A stretch of 64,000 bases of DNA from Homalodisca vitripennis (GCF_021130785.1 NC_060211.1:22119001-22183000); one strand, 5' to 3'. Positions 36,690 to 48,527 are shown, counted from the first letter of the stretch. Made by a program: numbers and translations. The notes: generated by a model from the sequence alone, not told the origin.

Positions 36690-36715
36690 ATGGTATATTA
36701 TTGTTTTCAGTTTTT
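36690..36715 (-). other. Empty insertion site of the ~820-base element
   Basis: Read on the minus strand, AAAACTGAAAACAATAATAT is continuous here. In the left arm the element sits between AAAACTGAGAACAA and AATAATATGAC. This is the pre-insertion state, so the element entered the left arm after the arms duplicated, or was precisely lost from the right. Confidence 0.75.
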
Positions 36716-36734
36716 TTACAGTTGATTTATTCTT

Positions 36735-36950
36735 TAATTTTCTCGTTGGAACCATAGTAGGCCTATTAGATAAGACCAGTGTAAAAATGTTTGGTAATGC
36801 AACAAACTCCCTGATGTTAATTGAAACATCACGAAAAATCGACGTTGCTCATATATAAATGAGGATTTAAGCGAAATTACAGGTCTTCGTTCTCGAGATA
36901 TCGTTTGGACCGACAGACATATAGAAATGAAATCATTCCAGTCCCTTATT
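36735..36950 (+). repeat. GCTCAGCC-family copy, right arm
   Basis: Shows TTTATTCTTTAATTTTCTC, GGAACCATAGTAGG, TTCGTTCTCGAGATATCG, GGACCGACAGACATATAG and AAATGAAATCATTCCAGTCC in family order. It is the arm partner of 1,285-1,480. Confidence 0.7.
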
Positions 36951-36959
36951 GCAGTCAGA

Positions 36960-37428
36960 GTTTTTCATACATCAGTTATTTTTGTCAAAAACCATAAAAT
37001 ATTAATGATTTATTGATAAAACTCCATAAACAGACAGCTCCCCTCATATATCTCCTTCAGATTGTATTGAGACAGGACAAAAAGGAAATCCAATAATATG
37101 ACTGTGTTACTTACCTCTTTGCAGGTATATAAACTCTCAGACACGTCTTGTAACACCAGGCACCAACATTGTAAATTTTGTACTTTAATTTCGTATGTGG
37201 GCGTATCAAAAGTTTCCGTTTTCGAAATAACGAATTTCCTCTTTCCAGGGGGACTTTTATGCAAATCGCAGCTCAGAAATCAGCATATCGCATAGTTTTT
37301 CTTTTTTTTTAGGAGGGTTTCATACTTATCATGGTAGACACCTTACATATATTATCGAGACATGAGATAAAAATGAAATTTCCCCTCGCTTTGATTAATA
37401 GGCTTCGATATTTAATATCCAAAAACCT

Positions 37429-37429
<1 letters not shown>
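36960..37429. other. Right-arm sequence, no gene recognised
   Basis: Counterpart of about 780-1,260. Opposing short frames at 37,010-37,264 (minus) and 37,098-37,295 (plus), also found in the left arm, do not resemble known proteins. Confidence 0.4.

Positions 37430-37461
<32 letters not shown>
37430..37461 (+). repeat. T32 homopolymer in right arm
   Basis: Thirty-two T residues. The left arm has eight A residues at the matching place (about 771-778). Confidence 0.9.
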
Positions 37462-37464
<3 letters not shown>

Positions 37465-38659
37465 GTAGTGTATTTTATAGTCTTTTCACATATAAATTGA
37501 TTTTCAAGTTAATTTCGTATTTATGGCTTTTTTATTTGCTGTAACGTTTTTATCTTAATTACTTTTTTAATATTCTTTTGTAATTGTATTAATTTTTATA
37601 TAAAAAAGTTTAAAAAACATGTGTTTCCTATAAGACTTTGTTTCAGCCTTTTCACTTTCCAACAATAAACCATAAATTTGTAATTTTAATGAAGCAACGT
37701 TTTATGTAAACACGTCTAAGCCTATAAACTCTCGGTGGAAGAGCATTTAACTCCCTTCAAAGTCTATTAAGGTAACTGCCTCGCAGCTAACTCTGGAGTT
37801 GTCGCTTTGTTACTGTACTATACAATCTGCATGTATCCACTTAAATTGAGAGGGAGAATGAAAAAAACCCTGTTGCATTTTTCATGACCTTTCCTGCTCC
37901 AACCCGCATACAACCCGGTACATTTAACTCATTGCATAACTCACCCTACACCAACCTAAGCGTTTGCTATAGTGATATGTATCGTTCAGCTCAGGCTATT
38001 TTACACTCTGTTACACAGCTTGACTGTTTTATGTCATTGGAAAAATGTTTTGTCACTTTTTAAGACATCATTGAAGAATAAAACCTTTCAGCAGTTTGGA
38101 AATTTATCACTATTGGAGATTTGTTTAACTAAAGTTACGGACTACTCAGACACCTTACAAGCTGTCATACTTTAAATTGAACTGAAACACACTAAATTGT
38201 GCTGCTCAGTATTATTGACTCATAATGACGTTAAAATCGAAATCGTTTCGAATTACTCATCGTTATAAACGCACTTAAGCAAATAAATTTTTTTATTTAT
38301 TTTAATTTTTTATTTATGTTATCACATTTCTATTTTTTAGAGTTTTATAAAACACGTTTACCATAGTTGAACTGATGAAAGGAAGATAAATATGTAAAAT
38401 AACCAAATATGACAGTTTACATATGTTTCTTGTTCATCAATAAGTGAAATAAATAACACTTATTGATGTTAACACCTATGCATATCATTATAACGAATAT
38501 ACGTAGATGGCTATTGGGTGTAGTATACAAGTTATAATACAAGTATAAAAATGTCTGGTGATTTATTTAGCAAATACAAAATAAGCACAAAATACGTTTG
38601 AGGCTAATAAAAAATGAGGCAAGTGTTTTTGTCATGAATATTAATAAGTAAAAGGTAGT

Positions 38660-38870
38660 TGGACTTTGGGTCTGAGTTAGAGATAGCATAGGTCCAGATC
38701 CTGTCTGTGACCGTAGCACCTTTTATCAGTACCATCGACCTTGTAGTGTATCAGCTCTCCCTCTTATTTATGTTTGATAAGATCCTTGCACAGGCCAGTG
38801 GCCCATGAGGACGGACAAAATAAGGCTTAAAAGGGGATCGGCCTCTTCTTTTTTATAAAAAAAAAATAAG
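38660..38870 (+). mobile_element. SINE-like element
   Basis: GGTCCAGATCCTGTC at 38,691 resembles a decayed Pol III B box (GGTTCRANTCC), followed by a body with CAGCTCTCCCTCTTATT, then CACAGGCCAGTGGCCCATGA, GGACGG and an A/T-rich end. The final part recurs at 45,125-45,165. The order is typical of a tRNA-derived SINE, but the A box is not clear, so the class is inferred. Confidence 0.5.
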
Positions 38871-40640
38871 AAAAATTTTGATCGAATCAATCCAATTTCA
38901 ATATTTTTATATTAGTACACGAAAATTAACTCAATTTAATTCTCTCTTAACCTGATAAAATAAAACAAGGAACATTTCTAGACATAGGATCATGTTTGGA
39001 TTGGTTTTTTTTTACTTTGTGTGTGGGAGGTGGGTTTATGTCGATAGTTCTGGTCATATTTCAGATTTTATTAAAATGTAGGATCTTAAACGAGTTTATC
39101 AAGTGGTAGAATCCGATTAATGTTAAGCTTTTAGAGAAACTATTTACAAAGTGTGTTTTGAAGGATTAATTAAATTTTATTTTTATTTACACAGTGAAAT
39201 ATCTAGTTTTGCGTAAACGTCGACACATAGCATCCGTTGAATTAAAAATTAATAAAAACAAGCTTAAGACTAAAAAATAACATATGTAAAGTTAAAAAAA
39301 CATAAAGTTTTTTAAGTTACCATCCTCTCTAAACTATATTTAAGAAAGCGATTGCATCAACTCGCGATCTCTCAGAGAGCCTTTTGGAGAAAACAGATAT
39401 TTTTTTGCTTCAATCACATGGTAATATTTTGGAATTTATCAAGCGTATTTCTAGCATAAATAGTTCTCTGAAACATTAAATTGATTATTGAATTGGTATA
39501 AGCGAATTGCAAGATGAGACAGGAAATGAACCTGTTGTTGTAGAGATTGAGCTCTAATTGTAGTAACTGTTCCTGGCCCACACTCCAGTGAAAGGCAATA
39601 TGTGAGCATCCTATATTAGCCAATCAACAGCTATCATTAACACAGCGTTTCTGTCACAGGACAGTATTTATTATCTAACATCTTACATAATAAAGGAATT
39701 TTCATTTCATTTTTATTTCCTTGTTCACGTTAGGATAACAACATTTTAGAATTCTACATTTTCTCTCTTGATTTTTGCAGCTGAACATCTTGACGAAAAA
39801 GAAAATCTCGCGCGCCTTATTTACATTCAACTGTTAAGTTTAAGATGTGACTAGTTTTCTTTATTTCTTAAGTATTCCAACAAATATATCTTCTTTTCAG
39901 TTATGAAGAAAATCTAAACACCTAAAACTAGTTGAGAATGTATTGAATAATTTTCCTTTTTCTGACGAATTAATATCAATTTTCTAAATCAAACCAATCC
40001 TATTGTATATTACTTTACACATTAAAATAAAAATTAAATTTATGACTTTTAAAAGTAATTTTATAAAAATAACTGAAATAAAAAGGATAATATTTTCCAT
40101 TTTTACCTGTCTAGAGACATCCTGTCTTAATAATATCTTTATAATACTCAGAATATATTTATTTTAATAATATGATGCCCCAATAACATTTTCTCCAACA
40201 AGTAATAATGATAACTCTTAATTGCTATGTACGAAATAGTAAATATAGACGAGTTAAAAACCGTTTCCTTTATAGCTAGCATATAGATATCAACATAACA
40301 TATTAAGGTCACTATAATTTGACTGCTTATACGATTAGTTTTAGATTTTTTTATCACTGCACATCACCTTGCAGCTCTTGTTACAAGGGGCTGCTGAAGA
40401 AGCAGTTGTATTCTTAATGAAGTCTCCAAGTTGCCATTGTCAAGTTAGGCTGCAACTAGCAAGTTCCGTCTATGTATATTCGATGCTGTTACTACATGCT
40501 GTAACTACGATACAACTCACATATATTACGTATATTATACCGTACTATATACGTGTACTATATCTAATGTGATATAGTTTTGGTTTTGCTTAAGTTTACA
40601 AGCTATAAACATAAGCTGAAAATCCTCCGTTGATTTGCTT

Positions 40641-40698
<58 letters not shown>

Positions 40699-43507
40699 AT
40701 CACAGATTCTTATACATCAGAGCTACTATAGCGTTTTCATTAATATCAACACTTATAAGCAGTATCAATTACATTATATTCCAAGTGAATTAGAGATCAA
40801 GTTTGTATATTTGTATGCATAACAAACCTGACTGATTTCCTTAATCACTCGCTCATTTAATTCTTATACTTGCCGTGTTCCTTAGGCGTAATTTTGATTC
40901 ATATAGCGTGTTATCTGATAGTTACTTTTGGCTTGGTAACTAACTACGTTCCTCACCACAGAAGAAATATTTCTCTTGACGGCCTTGTACAAACGTGAGT
41001 GGTATGACCATTCCAGATTAGGCTAGAATTAAGATAACGTCAGGGTACTGAATTTGAGTCCCTAAAACACAGCTTGAGCGTGACAAGGTGCAACCTGCCT
41101 TCTGCGTCTTTCCCTCAATAACTTTGAAGCTGCTAAACATAAAGCACTGATATGCTCTTCAAAGACATTAAAGTTTCCTTTGAGTCGCAATTTCAATTTT
41201 CACACCTGAAAGAAGTAAACAAGAGTTCACTGACTCAGATAGTCAGGTTTATTTAGAGTAGTCATGGGCATAAAAAAACAATACTTAACACATCACCTTG
41301 TGGTACTCCGTTCTTAGCGGTTATAAAGCTTGAAAGGAATTCATTGATTAAGATATTCTACTTCTTCTAAACATAATCATACCAATCATTAGGATTGGAA
41401 AACACTTAAATTTTGACACTATTATTTGAAGAGATACGTTGATGACGCATTTCTTTAATGACACAGTTCGGTGGATAATTTCCAAATGTTCAAAACATGG
41501 ATACTTCAAAGTTGATAACAAGAATCCTGAACTTTGCTTCCTTTTTAGGTATTAGTATATCGCATTTAATAGGTAATTAAGGTTGTTGAAAAACCTGTGA
41601 ATATATTCAAAACGTGGATACAGGTCTTATATGAATACTAATAATACAGCTCAAATTTAGGTCAGAGATGTCAGTATAGACAAAGGCATAATTAATGATT
41701 TGGAAATCATGTGAATCTGATGGACTCTCATACTAATTACTGATTACTTGGTAAAAACTACATTTGTACGTATATGTTAACAGATTTTTTAAATACTAAA
41801 GATAGTTTGTAGTAGAAGTCAGACTTTCGAAGAGACAAAACATTCTGAACAATACAATATGAAATACAGCCATACACAAGAGAAGAAAAAAATCCACTTG
41901 TAAGACTGTAAGTAAATACAAGACCCTAGCTTCGAATTTTGACGTTACACAAAAAGTTTTGTAACCTCAAAGTTAAAGAATTGAAAGGTCACATGAAGAT
42001 TTTCCCGTGTTAACGACAAATACATTTTGTTAAGAAAATGTTCCAGTCCCAATACTACTCATGAACCCTCGACTAGCCGCCACAATAAAGGTTAATATTA
42101 CATCTTCTACATTAAAAAACATTTCCAAATTTCCACAGAAAAGTAAATAGGGGCGTTACATTGCAGTAGAATGTATCTATACCGCATTAGTCATTACTTT
42201 TGTAGTAAACATTTTGTCCAATAATTTTAAATTTATTGCACAATTAGACAACCATTAATTTTAGTAATGTTCTAATTAACTAGTATTTTGAAAAATCGTA
42301 ACATAACTATACTTTTTTACAAATAAAAAACGATGAATTTACTGGAAATTCAAACTAAACGTTTTTTAGAAGAAAATACAAGTTTAAAAAGTAAAATGTG
42401 AAAAATGAAAACAAATTAACATTTAAAACAAAACGAACTGCTAAATATAAATTTTAGGTAAATGATACTTGTTTGAGCGCGATCAAATTCAAAATATCAG
42501 TTATTAGCATGTGCCTAACATTAGAGAATGATGTTTCAATATTTTCTGAAACTTTATTAAGGATCAATTTATGATGAAAAGGATTTTTATGCTTATGAAA
42601 CGACGGCTGTATATTTAAAACATAAATCTGAAATATGTAACAGTTACACGATATTCTACATTTGTAACAATTATACCTTGATATACATAAAATGCTTAGA
42701 AAATATTTTCCCTTTCAAATTAATTGTACTTTTAACTTCCTTGCAATAACTGTCATATTATTATAAGTATTATTGCGTTAATACTTGATGACGGCTACTT
42801 TTATTTTGACATTTTTTGGCAATAAATTCAAAACTATTGGTAATTTATGAAGTTTTTCTACAACAATACATTCAGATTTGTTACATTTTACAAGCCTAAT
42901 AAAGCTATAAATCACTTGAGTATTTTAATTATAATATTTTTGCCTATCGTAAATATTTTTACAAAACAGTTTTACTATATAGAATTATTTCATATTTACC
43001 TGATTTATCAGGAGTAATTATATCTCAATAAAGAAAGTGGAAGGAAGTTGAAGGAAGCCGAAATAATTAGGTTGCCTTCGGCATTTACTTCTAAGAAATG
43101 TTGTAATTATTAGTGTTGTCTTTTGTGTATCCACATTTAATTTTATGTTAACAATTAATTATTAATAGATTACTTGAACCATACCAAGTAAGTTTAATGT
43201 TATATTGTATAACAAATATTATAGAGTTGTTATTTCTTTTTTTGATAGCTGTACTGAATTTTCAGATTTAATATACTTGTATATAATTAATTTCGAAATA
43301 ATAAAGTTACAATTAATATTAATATAATAATGATATGTATATAATAATAATATATATGTATTTATACTTATATTATTTTATATTAACATTATTACAATTT
43401 TCAGGGAAGATACAGATATTATACTTCTATAAAAATGTAGTTTTTTATGCAATTTAAAGCTATAAATTGCAACATAATAACGTTCACAATAAATTAATTA
43501 AAAAAAT
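38871..43507. other. Long AT-rich region, nothing recognised
   Basis: About 4.6 kb with no gene recognised apart from the (AT)n tract at 40,644-40,696. Short frames at 39,414-39,623, 40,148-40,357 and 40,369-40,572 do not resemble known proteins. GC falls further near 42,200-43,500. Confidence 0.4.
40644..40696. repeat. (AT)n microsatellite
   Basis: About 26 uninterrupted AT repeats. Confidence 0.95.
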
Positions 43508-44320
43508 TTATGGTTGCCTGTAAAGTCGGTTTTACGGGCGAAGATTTTACGTGACAACGTCTTTTTCTCGGTAGAATATTTATTGATATGAATATTATTA
43601 AATTGCACAATAGGAACAAGGAATTGAATGAAAATAAGAATTGCGCAAATTTTAACTATAGAAATATATTTTGTTTACTAAAACATTGTACATAATTTGA
43701 AATTAATTAAAATTTGTTATTGTAAATGGTAAAGTTGAATAAAACATTTACTAAAATTGGAATTTGAAATTCTTGCTAAACACAGTTAAATTCTAACTCC
43801 GCGCGTGGTGATTGGTCGGTTTAGTTCGTTTGTTTGGTCGCACTGTTATGACAGGTTAGAGGTTATAATTTGTTATTTTAAATGTTTGACTAACAATACG
43901 CGCTGTTTCTTCTCAATCGACTGAATTACGATTGATTGCAGAGTGATTTAAACTAATAATTTACTTAACACTATCAACATTTGTCAATAGTATGACATAA
44001 CCTATAAACTCAGTTTCTCAACTTTTGTGTCAATCTAACAATTAATCAATCAATCATAGTTTACGATAATGAAATATCAGTGTACAATTATTTACCTTTA
44101 TTGTTGTAGTTGTTGTAAATGACGAATCTAAGCACTCCACATTTTCACGAATAAACATAGTTATCTGCTTTATTCCGTGCGGCGGACCCACAGTTATCTG
44201 CTTTATCCCGTGCGGATCCCGTGCGGCGGACCCACTGGACGGGCATCGTAACGTTACCGGGCGTTACACTTTTTCATGAGTGACTCCGAGCCGCAACCTA
44301 ATTTAAGACGTTGTCACGTC
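43508..44320 (+). mobile_element. ~820-base non-autonomous element, copy 2
   Basis: Direct copy of 1,503-2,322 starting TTATGGTTGCCTGTAAAG. The inverted pair ACGTGACAACGTCTT lies at 43,549-43,563 and 44,305-44,319. Substitutions are few (for example GAAACAAGG versus GGAACAAGG), while about eight single-base length differences fall in homopolymers where this copy is one base shorter. Left and right flanks differ completely from those of copy 1, confirming transposition. AAAAA on both sides may be a target duplication or chance. No ORF. Confidence 0.85.
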
Positions 44321-44324
44321 AAAA

Positions 44325-45120
44325 ACTTTGCCTTAGTTGAGTGCCGATCCAAAGCTACCAGGAATACTACACTTATCCACCTTGCGATTGCGGGCGCATT
44401 TTAGACTACATTGGCACATTAAAATTTAACCCCAAAAAATATGTATACGTCTGCATAACTTTATAATATATTCTACTTTACAACTAATATTCTATGCATA
44501 ACTACTTAAATAGGGTAACATTTTTATACCATTTAAAAAACTAATTTTATAGTTTTTTTTTTAACAACCCCGCATTATCACATAGGGTTGCAGTGTGAAT
44601 AAAATAGGAACCATACAAGTATCCTCTCATCGCCTAAAAACATTAAATGTATTGAACAAATTTTGTTCATTTTGTTCAATAATTTACTACTTCAGTGATA
44701 TGACTAAGGATACGTTTATATATCCTATTCTGTAATAGGTAAGCGTTTTTAAAAATATATACACAAAGTAAACCCTTTAACATATGTATATATACAATTT
44801 TAAAACCGTATATATTGCACGTGAAGGTTTATGTTCAATCGCTTTTATTAAGACTAAATCATGTTAACTTTAATTTGTTCTTCATCTACAAGCACAGAAT
44901 CATTCCCATATTTAATACCTTCTAAAATTCAGCTCTATTATTTTCTGCAACACTAAATCATGTGCAATTTCAGTCCTCTCTACCTGTAACAGTAAATAAT
45001 CTTTCCTCTATTTTAGAGAAGGTATTACATTTTTAATTGCTTAGGTATATGACCGTTGCTCTTTTTATTATTTCCATTGAACTTTTAGTGTTCTCCTCCT
45101 TATTAGGTTCCAAAAGACCG
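44325..45120. other. AT-rich region, nothing recognised
   Basis: No gene or repeat recognised. TTTGTTCATTTTGTTCAAT at 44,661 is a short direct duplication. Confidence 0.4.
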
Positions 45121-45180
45121 TCGCATAGGCCAGTGACACATGAGGACCGGCATAATAAGGATAAGTAATAAGGAAGCTAT
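45121..45180 (+). mobile_element. 3' part of SINE-like element
   Basis: CATAGGCCAGTGACACATGA then GGACCGGCATAATAAGG matches the 3' part of the element at 38,660-38,870. It is 5' truncated. Confidence 0.5.
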
Positions 45181-45199
45181 GCCATTCCCTTAAAAAACT

Positions 45200-45203
<4 letters not shown>

Positions 45204-45240
<37 letters not shown>
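45204..45240. repeat. (GT)n microsatellite
   Basis: About 18 GT repeats, directly joined to a truncated tRNA-like segment. Confidence 0.95.
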
Positions 45241-45242
<2 letters not shown>

Positions 45243-45250
45243 TATACTTA

Positions 45251-45330
45251 CAAGTGAGAGACCCGGATTCGAGTCCCGGTGGAGCAATTTCTTTTTGATT
45301 CCATGTTTATTGAAATTAAATAAGGCTATT
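45251..45330 (+). mobile_element. 5'-truncated tRNA-derived SINE
   Basis: CAAGTGAGAGACCCGGATTC followed by GAGTCCCGGTGGAGCAA matches the 3' half of the tRNA-like segment at 45,469-45,539, and the two also share the following body (TTTTTGATT-CCATGTTTATT). The 5' half is replaced by the GT repeat. Confidence 0.65.
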
Positions 45331-45468
45331 GCCATTTATACAAATTTAATGTAAAATAAAAGTTGTTTGACAGGTATTTGGTCTTCCGATCATATGTTAC
45401 TTTGATTATTTAAACGTATATGTGACAGATACGGTCAAATACAAAACAATTGAATCGTAAAAAGTAAG

Positions 45469-45610
45469 GTCTCTGTGGTGTAATGGTAGCACATTCACCC
45501 GGCAAGTGAGAGATCCGGGTTCGAGTTCCGGTGGAGCAAGTACTTTTTGTGATTCAATGTTTATTAAAATTATATATATAATCGTTTTTGTGAGTATAGT
45601 TTTTTTAATT
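45469..45610 (+). mobile_element. tRNA-derived SINE head and body
   Basis: Bases 45,469-45,539 fold as a tRNA: D stem GTGT/GCAC, anticodon stem TTCAC/GTGAG with loop CCGGCAA, T arm CCGGG-TTCGAGT-TCCGG, and five of seven acceptor pairs. The A-box region (TGGTGTAATGGTAGC) and B box (GGTTCGAGTTCC) are good. Position 33 is C instead of the nearly universal T, and the first two acceptor pairs are lost, so it is a derived copy and not a working tRNA gene (anticodon would read GGC). The tail ends in an AT repeat. Confidence 0.65.
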
Positions 45611-45639
45611 AATAGTATGATTATCTATATCAATTTACC

Positions 45640-45890
45640 ATTGCTGAGAAATTTGAATGTTGTGGCGTGAGAGGAGGGGGTTGTCACTATATTCGCCAGT
45701 CTCGAGGTCCCAGGTCGAGGAAACCAGCAAGCGTGACACAAATGAGCGCTCACGGCCCCATGAATAATGTCATATGTTTCCCTGGGGCGTTCGAGGTCAC
45801 TCATTATTTTATGGTTCTCAACCACGTTCCTACTGCAAACTTCGAAGCAAGGTCAAACAAGACTCATATGAGTTCAGCTAAATGAACAAA
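45640..45890. other. GC-richer block, unrecognised
   Basis: Sequence with GAGGTCCCAGGTCGAGGAAA and GAGCGCTCACGGCCCC stands out from its AT-rich surroundings. Opposing frames of 66 and 72 codons overlap here; neither resembles a known protein. It may be part of another dispersed element. Confidence 0.3.
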
Positions 45891-46540
45891 TGGTACTCAG
45901 TCAAATTATGTATTCATTTATAAATTCCAAATGTGTCCAAAACAAACCATATGTAAGTGAAGTAAGTAGAGTGCAGAAGTGTATGCATGTAACTGTATAC
46001 ATTTTGTGGCTGTATATTACAAAAAGTATTCTTTAAGCATCTTAAAATTTCAATTCTTTTAGTATTTTTATTTAACAACAGAAGTTTATACGAGAATTAT
46101 TGAATATCAAAATTTTGCCTGGAGCTTACTTTTGATAACAGTGATAATTTCTTCTCAGCCAAAAAAGTTTTATTGGCATGTTATATAAGCTTGTACATAA
46201 AAATATAACATCAGTTGCTAAATCAATCAAGCTAACGGATTTTAGTAGGTTAATATCTTATAAAATAAATCGCATCGTTCTTCTTCTACGTATTTTGGCC
46301 TGACAAAATAACAAAGAAATGTAGCTGAAAAGCATGTTATTTACAAATATAATTATTTAATGTTTCACTTCGTCTATATAATAGCAATCACTAGGTGATT
46401 TTTACTACAACATTCTGACTTCGTATATCACAATGTATCACTTGTTAGTACAAAATGTAATTAGGTAAATATCTCGTAGTTATATTTAACAATACATGTG
46501 AGATACAGTGGACGTAGAAGTACATCGTGCACTATGTATA
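45891..46540. other. AT-rich region, nothing recognised
   Basis: No gene or repeat recognised. Confidence 0.4.
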
Positions 46541-46995
46541 AGCCTTCATTATATCCCGGAGAAATACCATCAAATACCATGCCGTTATTTACAACTTATC
46601 ACTTACATTGAGGAACAGCCTTCATTACATCCCGGAGCAATACCATCAAATATCATGTCGTTATTTACAACTGATCACTTACATTGAGGAACAGCCTTCA
46701 TTACATCCCGGAGCAATACCATCAAATACGATGTCGTTATTTACAACTGATCACTTACATTGAGGAACAGCCTTCATTACATCCCGGAGCAATACCATCA
46801 AATACCATGTCGTTATTTACAACTGATCACTTACATTGAGGAACAGCCTTCATTACATCCCGGAGCAATACCATCAAATACCATGTCGTTATTTACAACT
46901 TATCATTACATTGAGGAACAGCCTTCATTACATCCCGGAGCAATACCATCAAACACCATGTCGTTATTTACAACTGATCACTTACACTGTGGAAC
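46541..46995 (+). repeat. 76-base minisatellite, six copies
   Basis: Units begin AGCCTTCATTACATCCCGGA at 46,541, 46,617, 46,693, 46,769, 46,845 and 46,920 (the fifth unit is one base short). Each contains CCATCAAATACCATGTCG and TTATTTACAACTGATCAC. Copies differ at only a few positions. Open frames of 81 and 83 codons arise from translation of the repeat and are not evidence of a gene. Confidence 0.95.
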
Positions 46996-47290
46996 AAAAT
47001 CATAAAACCATGTCCTCATTTCAATTGATTACTTACGCAAGGAACAGAGGATCTAAACCATCAAACCATGTCGTTATTTACAATTAGTTACTTACGCAAA
47101 GGACAGAGGAACTAAACCATAAAACCATGTCGTTATTTACAATTAACTACTTACGCAAGAGACAAAGGAACTAAACTATAAAACAATGTCTTTATTTACA
47201 ATTGCCACTTATGCAAGGGGCAGAGGAACAAAAGAATCAACCCGTATTTTTATTCACAATTTATTATAAAAGAGACAGAGGGACGTTTTT
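46996..47290 (+). repeat. Degenerate ~60-base repeat continuing the minisatellite
   Basis: Four to five looser units keep ACCATGTCGTTATTTACAAT from the 76-base unit but replace CCTTCATTACATCCCGGAG with GGACAGAGGAACTAAACC and TTACGCAA. It looks like an older or diverged part of the same array. Confidence 0.75.
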
Positions 47291-48520
47291 ATTTATTTTA
47301 CTATATTGATGAAATAAAGAAAAGGAATGGCTTGATGTTCTCGTGTGGCAGTATTATCTCTCACAAAACATTATTTATGCAAAGTACGTCCTTAAGGGAA
47401 CTCCACTACTGAACATGTCAAAGCAGAACATACAAAATGCATAAGCATCCGTACAATGCTAGAATAGAACACCACATATCGATTTGAAACTCAGATTCTG
47501 AATTCTAGAAGAGAGAGAGAGATAGAAAGAGAGATAATCTATAAAATAGCAGGGTATTGGTCTCCTTTTGTGGAACATTTTCCTATGTGCATTTCAATAG
47601 AAAAAAATATGAATGTGGTCAAAATGACGTATAAAATGAATGAGAATGATCGAGCAACACCACACTGTTGGTAGTATTCATCAAAAACCTCCAGTCTAAA
47701 ATATGTTCAAAGTGTCTTTTTTAAGAAGTGCTCTCATCAATATCATGCATCATTAAAGAACACTACCTATGCCGTATAGCTTTTTTTATTTCAACATGAT
47801 AATAGTTAACGGACGTTACGCGAAAGAGGTTAAAAACGTTTAGGAGCCATATGATTATGTTAACAATAAATACAAACATGGAGTTTAAAGTAATCACTTA
47901 TAACAGATTGTTTATTTTCAGGAAGACTGATAATGATCCACTACTCACCACTTTTCTTATAATTTTTTAATTAATGTAACCGGTACAGTATGTTGTACCG
48001 TCAATATTTCGTTTGTCTGTTCCATTCTAATTTCTATTAAAGGAAATTCAAAGCAGTACTAAATTGAAATACTCAAATTAAAATACGTAATATTTAAATA
48101 ATTACTAATGTGAGAAAATAAGCTAATAATTTATTACCAGTAAATTCAGTGCATTCAATAATTTTTAAGTTATGTTACAATTAAGGTCAAGGAATACATC
48201 TCTATATTAATGCAGTGTCAAAGTCAATTTCCATATCAGAGATGTGCTAGTAGATGAAACTGGTAATGTAACACCCTTACACAGCAACGTTATTGCATAC
48301 ACATATCAGGTTCTTGGGAGATCCTCTTATTGGTTCTCCTTACAATTCTAAAACTTACATTTTCTTTCCACTAGTTTATGTTAACTTTCTACTAAAACTT
48401 TTGTGTTATATTTATATGTATTTAGGCTTATCAAAAATAAAAATATCATGTAAGCTGGTAATCTCTAACTTTTTTTGAAAATATCTTTATAAATGTTTCT
48501 GTATATTACAATTTACATAG
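47291..48520. other. AT-rich region, nothing recognised
   Basis: Contains a short GA tract (47,511-47,534) and no recognisable gene. Confidence 0.4.
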
Positions 48521-48527
48521 TTAAATT

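Larger units (their letters stand above)
28735..38226 (-). repeat. Right arm of giant inverted repeat
   Basis: This is the reverse-complement partner of 1-10,306. The inner end begins with AATGCCTATGGCCC and the outer end finishes with ACTCATAATGA. It carries the same ordered landmarks in reverse: the GC-rich ORF block, the internally deleted LINE, the 79-base conserved block and a GCTCAGCC-family copy. It lacks the ~820-base insertion of the left arm, so it shows the empty target site near 36,700. Its simple repeats (GA at 29.7 kb, AT at 33.6 and 35.8 kb, poly-T at 37.4 kb) are longer than the matching tracts of the left arm. Confidence 0.95.

Noticed and set aside
1..38226. Simple recent assembly duplication of one sequence
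   Set aside because: Parts of the arms are strongly diverged and one arm has a private transposon insertion, so identical sequence was not simply pasted twice. A join of two diverged haplotypes is still open and is listed as an alternative.
45469..45539. Functional tRNA gene
   Set aside because: Position 33 is C, two acceptor pairs are lost, and a second copy shares the downstream body, which fits a SINE.
46760..47087. Overlapping ORFs of 81 and 83 codons with repeated peptide
   Set aside because: They are translations of the 76-base minisatellite in two frames; there is no independent coding signal.
46541..47290. CRISPR-like direct repeat array
   Set aside because: The whole 76-base unit is repeated with no unique spacers, and the setting is eukaryotic.
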